A DNA stretch of 64,000 bases from Sphingomonas gilva. GTDB lineage: Bacteria > Pseudomonadota > Alphaproteobacteria > Sphingomonadales > Sphingomonadaceae. Shown here piece after piece: positions 25,657 through 37,800 of this stretch. The notes beneath the pieces are model-generated. The model had not been told where the DNA came from. It worked only from the letters and a program-made list of their open reading frames with translations, and made no database searches. The DNA is taken from the NCBI RefSeq assembly GCF_003515075.1, contig NZ_QWLV01000009.1, forward strand, positions 1 to 64,000. The letters run 5' to 3'. The translations under genes and the position numbers were made by a program. Each line of letters begins with the position of its first letter. The stretch's first letter is position 1.

Positions 25657-25943
25657 TCGGCCGTCGCCGCCAGCGCGTGCCGATCGACGAAGCCGACCGC
25701 GCCGGCCTCGCCCGCCTGGCCCCAGGCGTAATCGTCGGTGATCTCCAGCACGCGGAACACGTCGCCCTTTTCCAGCACGGCTATCCGGCCGGCATCGGGC
25801 TTTCCAGCGTCGAGGATTGCGACGTCATCGGCGATCGCCGCCGCCATCAGCGCCTTGGCATAATGCGGAGCAAACACCCGGTCGGCGAGCGCGACGTCGG
25901 CTAGGTCCCTGCGCACCGCGAAGCGCGCCGGATCGAGCTTCAC
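25653..25943 (-). CDS. Small SH3-like protein (orphan N-terminal part of a C40-peptidase-type architecture)
   Basis: The 96-aa product counted from a GTG at 25943, 25 bases after the marR stop, reads KLDPARFAVRRDLADVAL and later GDVFRVLEITDDYAWGQA and VGFVDRHAL. This matches the SH3b-like leader I associate with sphingomonad SH3/NlpC-P60 peptidases. The catalytic NlpC/P60 domain is absent, because the frame stops and argC begins with an ATGA overlap. The start is uncertain: no strong SD is visible and no ATG is in frame nearby. It may be a remnant or a stand-alone binding module. Confidence 0.55.
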   Translation of the reverse strand: MKLDPARFAVRRDLADVALADRVFAPHYAKALMAAAIADDVAILDAGKPDAGRIAVLEKGDVFRVLEITDDYAWGQAGEAGAVGFVDRHALAATAE

Positions 25944-25968
25944 GGACGGACCCGTGAGCGCGAAGCGG

Positions 25969-26322
25969 CTACGCGCCGGCGGCGGCGGGACGCCCTTGCT
26001 GGTCCGCGGCGGCGGAGAGGAACTGTTCGAACTCGCCAAGAAACTGGGCCCCTTCGTCGGTGCGGGCGATGAAGATGTTGCGCTTGTCGCTGTCATCGCG
26101 CTGGCGGCGCAGATAGCCGAGCGTGCCCAGCCTGTTCAAGGCGCGTGTGACGACGGGCTTCGACACCTGCAATTTCGCCGCCAGACCGCGCACCGTGTGC
26201 GGCCCCGGCACCAGATAAACCAGCAGCAGCAGCGCCATCTGGCGATTGGTGAGATCGGGCTCGCCCGACCGGACATAATCCACCAGCGTCTTCATCCATT
26301 GGCCGAGCCTGGGGTGGGCCAC
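25969..26322 (-). CDS. MarR family transcriptional regulator
   Basis: The 117-aa winged-helix protein is counted from a GTG at 26322, which has GAGAGG seven bases upstream; an in-frame ATG at 26421 would add 33 residues without homology signal. The DNA-binding core is LTNRQMALLLLVYL, then HTVRGLAAKLQVSKPVVTRAL (helix-turn-helix), and GYLRRQRDDSDKRNIFIARTDEG, the beta-wing with the usual DxRxxxxxxT pattern in modified form. It is first in the minus-strand run ahead of argC and the ED genes. It may be autoregulatory. Its ligand is unknown. Confidence 0.85.
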   Translation of the reverse strand: MAHPRLGQWMKTLVDYVRSGEPDLTNRQMALLLLVYLVPGPHTVRGLAAKLQVSKPVVTRALNRLGTLGYLRRQRDDSDKRNIFIARTDEGAQFLGEFEQFLSAAADQQGRPAAAGA

Positions 26323-26536
26323 CTTTGTACCTCTCGCGTAATCGACTTCGAACCGAAGCGGGGCGGGCGGAGAAACCACTCGCAGGCGAAACAACGCACG
26401 GAACGCCGTGGGGTTTCGCACCTGTTCTTTCTCTTGTCCGAGCAGATGCGGAGGAGATCAGCCCGGTTGATCGCGAAGGGCGCGGCGACTATGTGGCGCG
26501 CAAGGCCTTGGCCGCTCTTCGCACATCGGGATCAGC

Positions 26537-26923
26537 ATGTTCACCTTCCTCCTCGTCATCCAGGCGATCATCGCCGCCTCGCTCGTCGGCGTGATTCTCA
26601 TCCAGCGGTCGGAGGGTGGCGGGCTCGGCATGGGCGGCGGCGGCAGTCCGGGCGGACTGATGTCGGCGCGCGGCGCCGCCAATTTCCTGACGCGGGCGAC
26701 CACCGGCCTCGCCATCGCCTTCGTCACGCTCAGCATCATCCTCGCGGCGATCGCGTCGGTCCGTCATGGCGGCGGCGAGATCGATACCTCACTCGCCCGC
26801 ACGCCAGCGCAGACCGCGCCGCAGGGCGCGCCGGCCGATCCGCTCGCGGCGGGCGCCGCCGCGGGGGCGCAGGCGGCCGGCAACGAGACCGCGCCTGCGG
26901 GCGACGTGCCGCTCGCGCAGTAA
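26537..26923 (+). CDS. secG: Preprotein translocase subunit SecG
   Basis: The 128-aa protein has the two SecG helices: FTFLLVIQAIIAASLVGVIL at the N-terminus and TTGLAIAFVTLSIILAAIA near residues 54-73, with the family loop QRSEGGGLGMGGG between. An Ala/Pro-rich tail of about 45 residues follows, which is longer than in E. coli but usual in alphaproteobacteria. It assists SecYE in protein export. It sits upstream of pyrG with an 84-base gap. The ATG at 26537 gives the correct first helix. Confidence 0.95.
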   Translation: MFTFLLVIQAIIAASLVGVILIQRSEGGGLGMGGGGSPGGLMSARGAANFLTRATTGLAIAFVTLSIILAAIASVRHGGGEIDTSLARTPAQTAPQGAPADPLAAGAAAGAQAAGNETAPAGDVPLAQ

Positions 26924-27007
26924 GCGCGCAACCCGAACCTTTATTTCCATATTTGCGGAGTCGGGCGCTTGTCGCCCGGCCATGCTTTGTCCTAGGCGTA
27001 TCCTCCC

Positions 27008-28642
27008 ATGACGCGGTTTATTTTCATCACCGGCGGCGTGGTGTCTTCGCTTGGCAAGGGCCTGATGGCCGCCTCTCTCGCGGCGCTGCTGCAGGCGCGC
27101 GGCTATAATGTGCGGATTCGCAAGTTCGATCCGTATCTGAACGTCGATCCCGGGACGATGAGCCCGTACCAGCACGGCGAGGTCTATGTGACCGACGACG
27201 GCGCGGAGACCGACCTCGATCTCGGCCATTACGAACGCTTCACCGGCGTTCCCAGCCGCCAGTCGGATAATGTCACGTCGGGACGGATCTACCAGACGAT
27301 CATCCAGCGCGAGCGGCGCGGCGATTATCTGGGCGCGACGGTGCAGGTGATCCCGCACGTCACCGATGCGATCAAGGCGTTCGCCCAGGCCGATACTGAG
27401 GGTCTAGATTTCGTGCTGTGCGAGATCGGCGGCACCGTCGGCGACATCGAATCGCTGCCCTTCATCGAGGCGATCCGCCAGTTGAGGAACGAGCTGCCGC
27501 GTGGTTCCACCGTCAGCATCCATGTGACTTTGGTGCCCTACATCGCCGCGGCGGGCGAGCTGAAGACCAAGCCGACCCAGCATTCGGTGCGCGAGCTTGC
27601 CGCGCTGGGCGTCCAGCCTGACGTGCTGGTGTGCCGCTGCGAGCATCCGCTGCCGCCCAGCGAGCGCGCCAAGATCGCGCAGTTCTGCAATGTCCGGCGC
27701 GAAGCGGTGATCCCCGCGCTCGATGCCGCGAGCATCTATGCGGTGCCGCTGCAATATCATGCCGAGGGGCTGGACGAGGAGGTGCTGCGCGCCTGTGGAA
27801 TCGTGCCCGAGGGCAAGCCCGACCTTTCGCGCTGGGAGGACATCGTCGATCGCTTGACCAATCCGGAGGGCGAGGTGACGGTGGGCGTCGTCGGCAAATA
27901 TGTCGGCCTGCAGGACGCTTATAAGTCATTGAACGAGGCGCTGGTCCATGGCGGCATCGCCAACCGCGTGAAGGTCAAGATTCGCTGGATCGATGCCGAG
28001 CTGTTCGAACGCGGCGACAGCGACATCGCCGCGGCGCTCGAGCCGTGCCACGCGATCCTGGTCCCCGGCGCGTTCGGCGAGCGCGGCGCGGAAGGCAAGA
28101 TCGCCAGCGTCCGCTTCGCGCGCGAACGCGACATCCCCTATTTCGGCATCTGTTTCGGCATGCAGATGGCCTGCATCGAAGGCGCGCGGTCATTGGCGGG
28201 AATCGACGGCGCGTCCTCCACGGAGTTCGGCCCGACCGAAGAGCCCATCGTCGGCCTGATCACTGAGTGGATGACGGCCGACGGCCTGCAGTTGCGCGAG
28301 GAAGGCGGCGATCTCGGCGGCACGATGCGGCTGGGGGCCTATGAGGCCAAGCTGTCGGGCAATTCGGTAGTGGCCGCGATCTACGGGGCGAATGCGATCA
28401 GCGAACGTCATCGCCACCGCTACGAGGTCAATACCGGCTACCGCGACGCATTGGAAAAGGGCGGGCTCGTGTTTTCCGGCATGTCCCCCGACGGCCAGCT
28501 GCCCGAGATCGTCGAGCGGCCCGATCATCCCTGGTTCGTCGGCGTGCAGTTCCACCCCGAGCTGAAATCCAAACCGTTCGATCCGCACCCGCTGTTCGCC
28601 AGCTTCATCGAGGCGGCGGTCAAGCAGAGCCGGCTGGTCTGA
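27008..28642 (+). CDS. pyrG: CTP synthase
   Basis: The 544-aa enzyme aminates UTP to CTP. The synthetase domain opens with [18 protein letters not shown], followed by [19 protein letters not shown] and [10 protein letters not shown]. The C-terminal class I glutamine amidotransferase has the oxyanion region [15 protein letters not shown], the nucleophile Cys in [11 protein letters not shown], and the His/Glu pair in [19 protein letters not shown]. Length and motifs are complete. The secG-pyrG order is common in alphaproteobacteria. Confidence 0.98.
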   Translation: MTRFIFITGGVVSSLGKGLMAASLAALLQARGYNVRIRKFDPYLNVDPGTMSPYQHGEVYVTDDGAETDLDLGHYERFTGVPSRQSDNVTSGRIYQTIIQRERRGDYLGATVQVIPHVTDAIKAFAQADTEGLDFVLCEIGGTVGDIESLPFIEAIRQLRNELPRGSTVSIHVTLVPYIAAAGELKTKPTQHSVRELAALGVQPDVLVCRCEHPLPPSERAKIAQFCNVRREAVIPALDAASIYAVPLQYHAEGLDEEVLRACGIVPEGKPDLSRWEDIVDRLTNPEGEVTVGVVGKYVGLQDAYKSLNEALVHGGIANRVKVKIRWIDAELFERGDSDIAAALEPCHAILVPGAFGERGAEGKIASVRFARERDIPYFGICFGMQMACIEGARSLAGIDGASSTEFGPTEEPIVGLITEWMTADGLQLREEGGDLGGTMRLGAYEAKLSGNSVVAAIYGANAISERHRHRYEVNTGYRDALEKGGLVFSGMSPDGQLPEIVERPDHPWFVGVQFHPELKSKPFDPHPLFASFIEAAVKQSRLV

Positions 28643-28802
28643 TCCGACACCGCGCGTCGCCTGAGACGCGCTAACCTCCACATCACGACGAGCCGTTCGG
28701 CGTTCGCGTCCGGATAGCCACGCTTGCCTCTCGCCAAGAACAGCCTTGTCGTTATATCCTAGTTTTCAGATAGGAATAAAGGATCAACAAAGGGAGCAGG
28801 CA

Positions 28803-31205
<2,403 letters not shown>

Positions 31206-31247
31206 AACCGTCACGCGAAGCTCCCGAACCGTTCGCGCGACAACCTC

Positions 31248-31269
31248 GGCCCGCCAGCGACGGCGGGCC
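31248..31269 (+). terminator. Hairpin after the TonB receptor gene
   Basis: GGCCCGCC / GGCGGGCC with a 6-base loop, followed by GCTTCTTG, 43 bases after the stop. It is a plausible but weak intrinsic terminator for the receptor transcript. Confidence 0.45.
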
Positions 31270-31392
31270 GCTTCTTGCATGTGCGTAGAGGATGCCGGCA
31301 AAGCCTTCGTCGGACGAGCGGCCTTATGTCGCCCGCCGGCCGTTTTGCGGCGATGCGCTTTGCGCACCAGTGCGTATGCCACCTTCGCCGCA

Positions 31393-31427
31393 AACAACAA
31401 ACGCCCGGACTGTCACCAGTCCGGGCG
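31393..31427 (-). terminator. Strong hairpin with T-rich tail, minus-strand orientation
   Basis: A perfect 11-bp stem CGCCCGGACTG / CAGTCCGGGCG with a TCAC loop (31402-31427). On the minus strand it is followed by TTTGTTGTTTG. This orientation ends a leftward transcript, yet no minus-strand protein gene lies upstream within 280 bases. Confidence 0.6.
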
Positions 31428-31690
31428 CCTGCGTGACGATTGCTCGTCAGCCCCCTTAAGTACCTCCGCAATCGACACCCCGTGAAGGGCGGTGCTGGAG
31501 GTCTCCCCGAACCACGGCCTTTTGCCTGCGCTTCGAATAAGGCATTGCTATGCGGCCTTCGCCACATTGTCACCGCCAAACCGCCCGATGTGAACCGATT
31601 GCCCGGCCGCTGTGCTGAATCGGCAACAGGGCTGACGCCATTGCGCCGCAGCACCACGCACCGTAGAGCAGGGCCATGCACCACGCCGAT
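31428..31690 (-). other. Gene-free structured region, possible minus-strand small RNA
   Basis: No credible ORF is present between the TonB receptor and lolC. The region has several pairable blocks: ACCTCC...GGAGGT, GGGCGGT...ACCGCCC (outer pair about 31487 to 31593), GGCC...GGCC, and CCGATT...AATCGG. A minus-strand terminator-like hairpin closes it on the left. I tested it by eye against SRP RNA, tmRNA and RNase P RNA and found none of their diagnostic strings. It could be an unrecognised sRNA, or just lolC leader sequence. Confidence 0.3.
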
Positions 31691-31707
31691 ACGGCCCGCC
31701 GCCGCCC

Positions 31708-32958
31708 ATGATCCTGTCCCGCTACGAACGGATGATCGCCCGCAGATATCTGCTGCCGGGCAAAGGGGAGGGGTTCATCTTCCTCGTCGCCTCGATCAGC
31801 CTGATCGCCGTGATGCTCGGTGTCGCGGCGCTGGTGATCGTGATGAGCGTGATGAACGGTTTCCGCGCCGAACTGTTCGACAAGATCGTCGGATTGAACG
31901 GTCATGCCGTGGTGCAGGGCTATGGCGGGCGCCTGCCCGACTGGCGCGACGTGATCCGCGAGGCCAAGGCGACCCCTGGCGTCGTCTCCGCGACGCCGTT
32001 GATTGAACAGCCGCTGTTCGGCTCTTTCAACGGCCGGTCCGAATTCATCCTCGCGCGCGGCATGCTGGTGTCCGATATCCGGACCAACGAGGCGATCAGC
32101 AAGAATGTCAAGATGGGCGACCTCGCCGAGATCGTACCCGGTTCCAGCAAGGTTGCGATCGGCGCCCGGCTTGCCGAATCGCTCGGCGCCAGCGTCGGCG
32201 ACACCTTCTCGATCGTCAACGTGCAGGGGCACGCCTCCCCGTTCGGAACCGTCCCGCGCGTTATCCCCTATACCATCGCAGCGATCTTCGAGGTCGGCAT
32301 CTATGACTACGACAAGGCGTTCGTCGTCATGTCGATGGAGGACGCGCAGACGCTGCTGCTGCTGGGCGATGCGGTGGGCATGGTCGAGATTGAGACGGTC
32401 GACGCAGACCGCGTCGGGGAAATCCTGGCGCCGCTCGCCGCGCGGGTCGGAGACAAGGGAACCATCGCCGACTGGCGGTCGATGAACGAGACGCTGTTCG
32501 AGGCGCTGGCGGTCGAACGGGTGGTAATGTTCTGGATATTGTCGCTGATCATCCTGGTGGCCGCGTTCAACATCTTGTCTTCGCTGATCATGCTCGTTCG
32601 CGCCAAGACGCGCGACATCGCCATCCTGCGCACCATGGGTGCGAGCAGGCGGGCGATGCTGCGCATCTTCATGACGGTGGGGGTGACCATCGGCACGCTC
32701 GGCACAGCGGCCGGTGTCGTCCTCGGGTTCGTCGTGCTCTATTTCCGCCAGGGCATCGTCAACTTTGTCCAGACGGTCTCCGGCCAGAATCTCTGGGATC
32801 CGTCGATCCGCTTCATCACCGAGCTGCCATCGCGCACCGATCCGTTTGAGGTGATCGCGATCGTCGCGCTGGCGATCGGCTCGACCTTCGTCTTCACCCT
32901 CTACCCGGCATGGAAGGCGGCGAGCACCGATCCGGTGCAGGTATTGCGCTATGAGTGA
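31708..32958 (+). CDS. lolC: Lipoprotein-releasing ABC transporter permease LolC/E
   Basis: The 416-aa inner-membrane permease has an N-terminal helix ([20 protein letters not shown]), a large periplasmic MacB-like domain, and three C-terminal helices of the FtsX domain ([57 protein letters not shown]). The end, [18 protein letters not shown], is the family signature. Only one permease gene is present, as is usual in alphaproteobacteria, where a hybrid permease serves for LolC and LolE. It releases outer-membrane lipoproteins to LolA. lolD overlaps it by eight bases. Confidence 0.96.
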   Translation: MILSRYERMIARRYLLPGKGEGFIFLVASISLIAVMLGVAALVIVMSVMNGFRAELFDKIVGLNGHAVVQGYGGRLPDWRDVIREAKATPGVVSATPLIEQPLFGSFNGRSEFILARGMLVSDIRTNEAISKNVKMGDLAEIVPGSSKVAIGARLAESLGASVGDTFSIVNVQGHASPFGTVPRVIPYTIAAIFEVGIYDYDKAFVVMSMEDAQTLLLLGDAVGMVEIETVDADRVGEILAPLAARVGDKGTIADWRSMNETLFEALAVERVVMFWILSLIILVAAFNILSSLIMLVRAKTRDIAILRTMGASRRAMLRIFMTVGVTIGTLGTAAGVVLGFVVLYFRQGIVNFVQTVSGQNLWDPSIRFITELPSRTDPFEVIAIVALAIGSTFVFTLYPAWKAASTDPVQVLRYE

Positions 32959-33625
32959 ACCGGTTCTCCAGACACGCGGGTTGAAGCGCAGCTTCACCCA
33001 GGGCGGCGTCGTGATCGAGGTGCTGCGCGGTGTCGACCTGACAGTGGCGCCCGGCGAGATCGTCGCATTGCTCGGCCCCTCGGGATCGGGCAAATCGACA
33101 CTGCTTCAGGCCGTCGGGCTGCTCGAAGGCGGGTTCGAGGGATCGATCCGCATCGCCGGCGAGGAGGCCTCCAAGCTCGACGATGCCGGCCGCACGCGCA
33201 TCCGTCGCGATACGCTGGGCTTCGTCTATCAGTTCCACCATCTGCTCCCTGATTTCAGCGCGGCGGAGAATGTCGTGCTGCCGCAGATGGTCCATGGCGC
33301 CACGCGAGCCGATGCCGATGCGCGCGCCGAATCGCTGCTGTCGTCGCTCAGGCTCGGCAATCGGCTGACCCATCGCCCCAGCCAGCTTTCGGGGGGGGAG
33401 CAGCAGCGAGTTGCGGTTGCCCGTGCGCTTGCCAACCGGCCGGCGCTGGTGCTGGCCGACGAGCCCACCGGCAATCTGGACGAGGCGACCGCCGATATCG
33501 TGTTCGCCGAGTTCATGTCGCTGGTGCGCGGCGAGGGATCGGCGGCGCTGGTCGCGACCCACAACGAACGGCTGGCGGCGCGGATGGATCGGGTGGTGCG
33601 GCTGCACGAGGGCGTGCTGGAGTGA
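32951..33625 (+). CDS. lolD: Lipoprotein-releasing ABC transporter ATP-binding protein LolD
   Basis: The 224-aa ATPase has Walker A as [16 protein letters not shown], the Q-loop at [14 protein letters not shown], the ABC signature [15 protein letters not shown], and Walker B as [15 protein letters not shown]. It pairs with the LolC permease encoded just upstream (eight-base overlap) to power lipoprotein release from the inner membrane. The stop overlaps a GTG start of the GNAT gene as GTGA, so the three genes are one transcript. Confidence 0.96.
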   Translation: MSEPVLQTRGLKRSFTQGGVVIEVLRGVDLTVAPGEIVALLGPSGSGKSTLLQAVGLLEGGFEGSIRIAGEEASKLDDAGRTRIRRDTLGFVYQFHHLLPDFSAAENVVLPQMVHGATRADADARAESLLSSLRLGNRLTHRPSQLSGGEQQRVAVARALANRPALVLADEPTGNLDEATADIVFAEFMSLVRGEGSAALVATHNERLAARMDRVVRLHEGVLE

Positions 33626-34218
33626 GCGCCTGGCGCGAGACGCCGGTGCTCGCCGGGCGCCATGTCACGCTGCGACCGATTGCTCGCGAGGACCGCCCCG
33701 CATTGCTTGACGCGTTTGCCGGGCTGGAGGGCAGCTTCGCGACGATGGTGCCGAACGAGGCGACCATCGACGGCTGGTACGACCGGCTGGAGCGGGAGCA
33801 GGCGGCCGGACGGGTGCTGCCCTTCACCGTGCTCGACGCCGAGGGCCGCGTCTCCGGCGTCACCCGCTTCCTCAGGATGAGCGAGCCGCATCGCCGGGTC
33901 GAGATCGGCGGCACGGTCTATTCGCCGCGCGTCCAGCGCACCGGCCTCAACACCGAGGCCAAGCGGCTGCTGCTCGCGCATGCCTTCGATGTGCTGAAGG
34001 TGCTCTGCGTCCAGCTGCGCACCGATTTCCTCAATCGCCAGTCGCGCACCGCGATCGAGCGGCTGGGCGCGCGGATGGACGGCGTGCTGCGCGGCCATAT
34101 GCTGCTCGGCGAACATCGCCGCGACACGGTGGTCTACAGCATCCTCGACCATGAATGGCCCGGCGTGCGGCGCAATCTAGACGCCCTGATGCGCCGATAT
34201 GAGGAGAAGGCCAGATGA
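33622..34218 (+). CDS. GNAT family N-acetyltransferase (RimJ/RimL-like)
   Basis: The 198-aa protein starts at a GTG that overlaps the lolD stop. The RimJ/RimL-type fold shows in [39 protein letters not shown] (acetyl-CoA binding beta-bulge area) and [19 protein letters not shown], which matches the VxxxNxxSxxxxEKLGF pattern of this branch. It ends [17 protein letters not shown], a recognised C-terminal form. It acetylates a small molecule or protein N-terminus, target unknown. Four-base overlaps on both sides imply translational coupling with lolD and the peroxidase gene. Confidence 0.88.
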   Translation: MSAWRETPVLAGRHVTLRPIAREDRPALLDAFAGLEGSFATMVPNEATIDGWYDRLEREQAAGRVLPFTVLDAEGRVSGVTRFLRMSEPHRRVEIGGTVYSPRVQRTGLNTEAKRLLLAHAFDVLKVLCVQLRTDFLNRQSRTAIERLGARMDGVLRGHMLLGEHRRDTVVYSILDHEWPGVRRNLDALMRRYEEKAR

Positions 34219-34691
34219 AGGCGACCGATTTCACCGTGAAGGGCGCGGACGGCCAGTTGATCGACCTCTCCGCCCATGCCGGCAAGGTGCTGCTGATCGT
34301 CAACACCGCCTCGCAATGCGGCTTCACCCCGCAATATGCCGGGCTGGAGGCGCTGCACCGCAAATATGCGGGCAAGGGCTTCGAGGTGCTCGGCTTCCCC
34401 TGCAACCAGTTCGGCGCGCAGGAACCGGGCGACGCCGCGGAGATCGCGAGCTTCTGCTCGCTCAACTACGACGTCACCTTCCCGGTCTTCGCCAAGATCG
34501 ACGTCAACGGCGATGATGCCGACCCGCTATTCCAGCACCTGAAGGCCGAAGCGCCTGGCCTGATGGGCTCCAAGGGCATCAAGTGGAACTTCGCCAAGTT
34601 CCTGACCGACCGCGAAGGGAAGGCGGTGGAGCGCTACGCGCCGACGACCAAGCCCGAAGCGATCGAGGCGGATATCGTCAAGCTTCTGTGA
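34215..34691 (+). CDS. Glutathione peroxidase (Cys type)
   Basis: The 158-aa thioredoxin-fold peroxidase has a peroxidatic Cys in NTASQCGFTPQYAGLE, the catalytic Gln in GFPCNQFGAQEPG, and Trp in IKWNFAKFL. The second Cys of FPCNQF could be resolving. Bacterial proteins of this type usually take electrons from thioredoxin rather than glutathione. It overlaps the GNAT stop by four bases (ATGA), ending the lolC-lolD-GNAT-gpx run. REPIN copy C lies directly downstream. Confidence 0.94.
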   Translation: MKATDFTVKGADGQLIDLSAHAGKVLLIVNTASQCGFTPQYAGLEALHRKYAGKGFEVLGFPCNQFGAQEPGDAAEIASFCSLNYDVTFPVFAKIDVNGDDADPLFQHLKAEAPGLMGSKGIKWNFAKFLTDREGKAVERYAPTTKPEAIEADIVKLL

Positions 34692-34696
34692 TGCTG

Positions 34697-34787
34697 CGTC
34701 GCCCCTGCGCAGGCAGGGGCCGCTGAGTTTGTACCACAGCCAACGCCGCATATGCCGACGGCGGCCCCTGCCTGCGCAGGGGCGACG
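34697..34787. repeat. REPIN-like element, copy C (91 bp)
   Basis: It has the same 25-bp arms as copy A (34697-34721 and 34763-34787), the same length and orientation, and a diverged centre. It fills most of the gap between gpx and dnaE, leaving 50 bases for the dnaE leader. Confidence 0.85.
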
Positions 34788-34837
34788 ACGTTCGTCTCAC
34801 CCTTCCCGAATCGCTCCCCGCTGTTACACTCCGCCGC

Positions 34838-37800
34838 ATGCCCCATTCCGAATTCGTGCCGCTGCGTGTCTTTTCGTCCTACACGATGCTCGACGGCGCG
34901 ATCGAGCCGAAGGCGATCGCCAAGCGCGCGCGTGAACTGGGTTTTCCCGCGGTCGCCTTGACCGACCGCAACGGGCTTTATGCTGCGATGCCCTTTTCGG
35001 ATGCGTGCCGGGGCGCGGGCGTGCAGCCGATCATCGGCGCGATGCTTTCGGTGCGGCGGCCCGACCTGCCCGAGGGCGTCGATGCGGTGTACGACTGGAT
35101 CGCGCTCTACGCGCAGGACGAGGCGGGCTATGAAAATCTCTGCGCGCTGGTCAGCCGGGCGCATCTCGATCGCCCGATCACCGAGCAGCCGCATGTCGAG
35201 ATGGCGGCGCTCGAAGCGCAAACCGAGGGGCTGATCGCGCTGACCGCGGGCGGGGAGGGGGCGCTCGCCCGCCTGTTCGCCGAGGAGCAGGCCGAGCGCG
35301 CATTCGCCTATGCCGACCGGCTGGAGGCGCTGTTCCCCGGCCGCCTCTACATCGAGATCGTCCGCCGCCTCGACGAGGTGGAGGGGCGCGCCGAGCCCGA
35401 TCTGATCGACCTGGCCTATGCCCGCGATCTGCCGCTGGTCGCGACCAATCCGTGCTGCTTCGCCGATCAGGCCTTCCATCCGGCGCATGACGCGATGCTG
35501 TGCATCGCCAGCTCCAGCTATGTCGACAGCGACGACCGGACCAAAAGCTCGCCCGATGCCTGGATGAAGCCGGCCAAGGACATGAAGCTGCTGTTCGCCG
35601 ACCTGCCCGAGGCGCTGGCCAACACGCTGGTCGTCGCCCAGCGCTGCGCCATCGCCGCGCCCAAGCGCAAGCCGATCCTGCCCAGCCTCGCCGGAGATTT
35701 CGCGGGCGAGGCGGCGATGCTGCGCGAACAGGCGCATGCCGGGCTGGTCGCGCGGCTGGATAGACTGGAAACCCTACATCGTTCCCATCCCAACGCCGTT
35801 CGTGCCGAGCTTGTCGAAGCGCCGTCCTTCTCCTCCAGCGTCGGAGAAGGAGGACAGGGCTTCGACAAGCTCAGCCCGAACGGAGTGGGGAAGGGGGGCT
35901 CCACGGGCGGCGGGTTGCGGGAAAAATATGCCGCCTATTTCGACCGGCTCGATTTCGAGCTCGACGTCATCATCCAGATGGGTTTCCCCGGCTATTTCCT
36001 GATCGTCGCGGACTTCATCAAATGGGCCAAGGCGAACGACATTCCCGTCGGCCCCGGCCGCGGATCGGGCGCAGGGTCGGTGGTCGCCTGGTCGCTGACC
36101 ATCACCGATCTCGATCCGATGAAGCTCGGGCTGCTGTTCGAGCGCTTCCTCAACCCCGAACGCGTGTCGATGCCTGATTTCGACATCGATTTCTGCGAAA
36201 CCCGGCGCGAGGAGGTGATCCGCTACGTCCAGGGCAAATATGGGCGCGACCGCGTGGCGCAGATCATCACCTTTGGGCGGCTGAAGGCGCGCGCGGTGCT
36301 GAAGGACACCGGCCGCGTGCTGCAGATGAGCTACGGCCAGGTCGACCGGCTCGCCAAGCTCGTCCCCAACCACCCGACCGATCCCTGGACGCTCGACCGC
36401 GCGCTGAACGGCGTCGGCGAGCTCGCCAAGGAATATGCCAACGACAACGACGTCAAGCGGCTGCTCGATCTGGCGATGAAGCTCGAGGGGTTGCCCCGCC
36501 ACAGCTCCACCCACGCGGCGGGCGTCGTCATCGGCGACCGGCCGCTCGCCGAGCTGGTCCCGCTCTACCGCGATCCGCGATCGGACATGCCGGTCACCCA
36601 GTTCGACATGAAATATGTCGAGGGCGCGGGGCTGGTGAAGTTCGACTTTCTCGGCCTCAAGACGCTGTCGGTGCTCCAGAAGGCGGTGCAGATGCTGGCC
36701 TCCCGCGGCATCATCGTCGATCTCGACACATTGCCCTGGGACGACGAGGCGACCTTCCGCCTGATCCAGAGCGGCAACACGGTCGGCGTGTTCCAGATCG
36801 AATCCGAAGGCATGCGCCGCACGCTGACCGCGGTGCGCCCGACGATGTTCGAGGACATCATCGCCTTGAACGCGCTCTATCGGCCGGGGCCGATGGACAA
36901 CATCCCGATGTTCGGGCGGCGCAAGAACGGACAGGAGGAGATCGCCTATCCGCACCCGCTGCTGGAGACGATCCTTGCCGAAACATACGGCATCTTCGTC
37001 TATCAGGAACAGGTGATGCAGGCCGCGCAGATCCTCGCCGGCTACACGCTGGGCGGCGCCGATCTGCTGCGCCGAGCGATGGGCAAGAAGATCAAGGCCG
37101 AGATGGACGCGCAGCGCGCGATCTTCGTCGAGGGTTGCGCCAAGACCAACGGCATCGCCGAGGCCAAGGCCAACGAGCTGTTCGACTTGATCGACAAGTT
37201 CGCCGGCTACGGCTTCAACAAGAGCCACGCCGCGGCGTACGCGCTGCTCACCTACCAGACCGCATGGCTCAAGACGCACTATCCGGAGGAGTTTTTCGCC
37301 GCATCGATGGCGTTCGACATGGGACTGACCGACAAGCTGGCGATCTTCGCCGACGACATGCGCCGCATGGACGTCGCCTGCCTGCCGCCGTGCATCAACG
37401 CCAGCCACGCCAGCTTCACCGTTGAGGAGACGAGCGAGGGGTTGGCGGTGCGCTATGCGCTCGGCGCGCTCAAAGGCGTCGGCGAGAAGGCGATGGAGGA
37501 GGTGGTCGCCGAACGGCGCGCCAATGGCCCCTTTGCCAGCCTCGACGATCTCGCCCACCGCATCGATCCGCGTTCGCTGAACAAGCGCCAGATCGAATCG
37601 CTGGCGGGCGCGGGGGCGTTCGACGCGATCGAGGGCAATCGCGCGGGCGCCTTCGCCGTCGCCGAAACGCTGATGGCCGTCGCGTCCAACGCCGCGAGCG
37701 CGCGGATCAGCGGGCAAGGCGGCCTGTTCGGCGACGGCCCCAGCACCCATGCCGCGATCAAGCTGCCCCAATCGGCGCATTGGTCGATGGCGGACCGCAT

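Noticed and set aside
26323-26536. Possible tpiA remnant or tRNA between marR and secG
   Set aside because: No triosephosphate isomerase motif and no T-loop GGTTCGA with matching arms could be found.
31428-31690. Known housekeeping RNA (SRP RNA, tmRNA, RNase P RNA)
   Set aside because: The diagnostic strings (GGTCAGGTCCGGAAGGAAGCAG type, TTCGACGGG, GAGGAAAGTCC) are absent. Kept only as an unassigned structured region.
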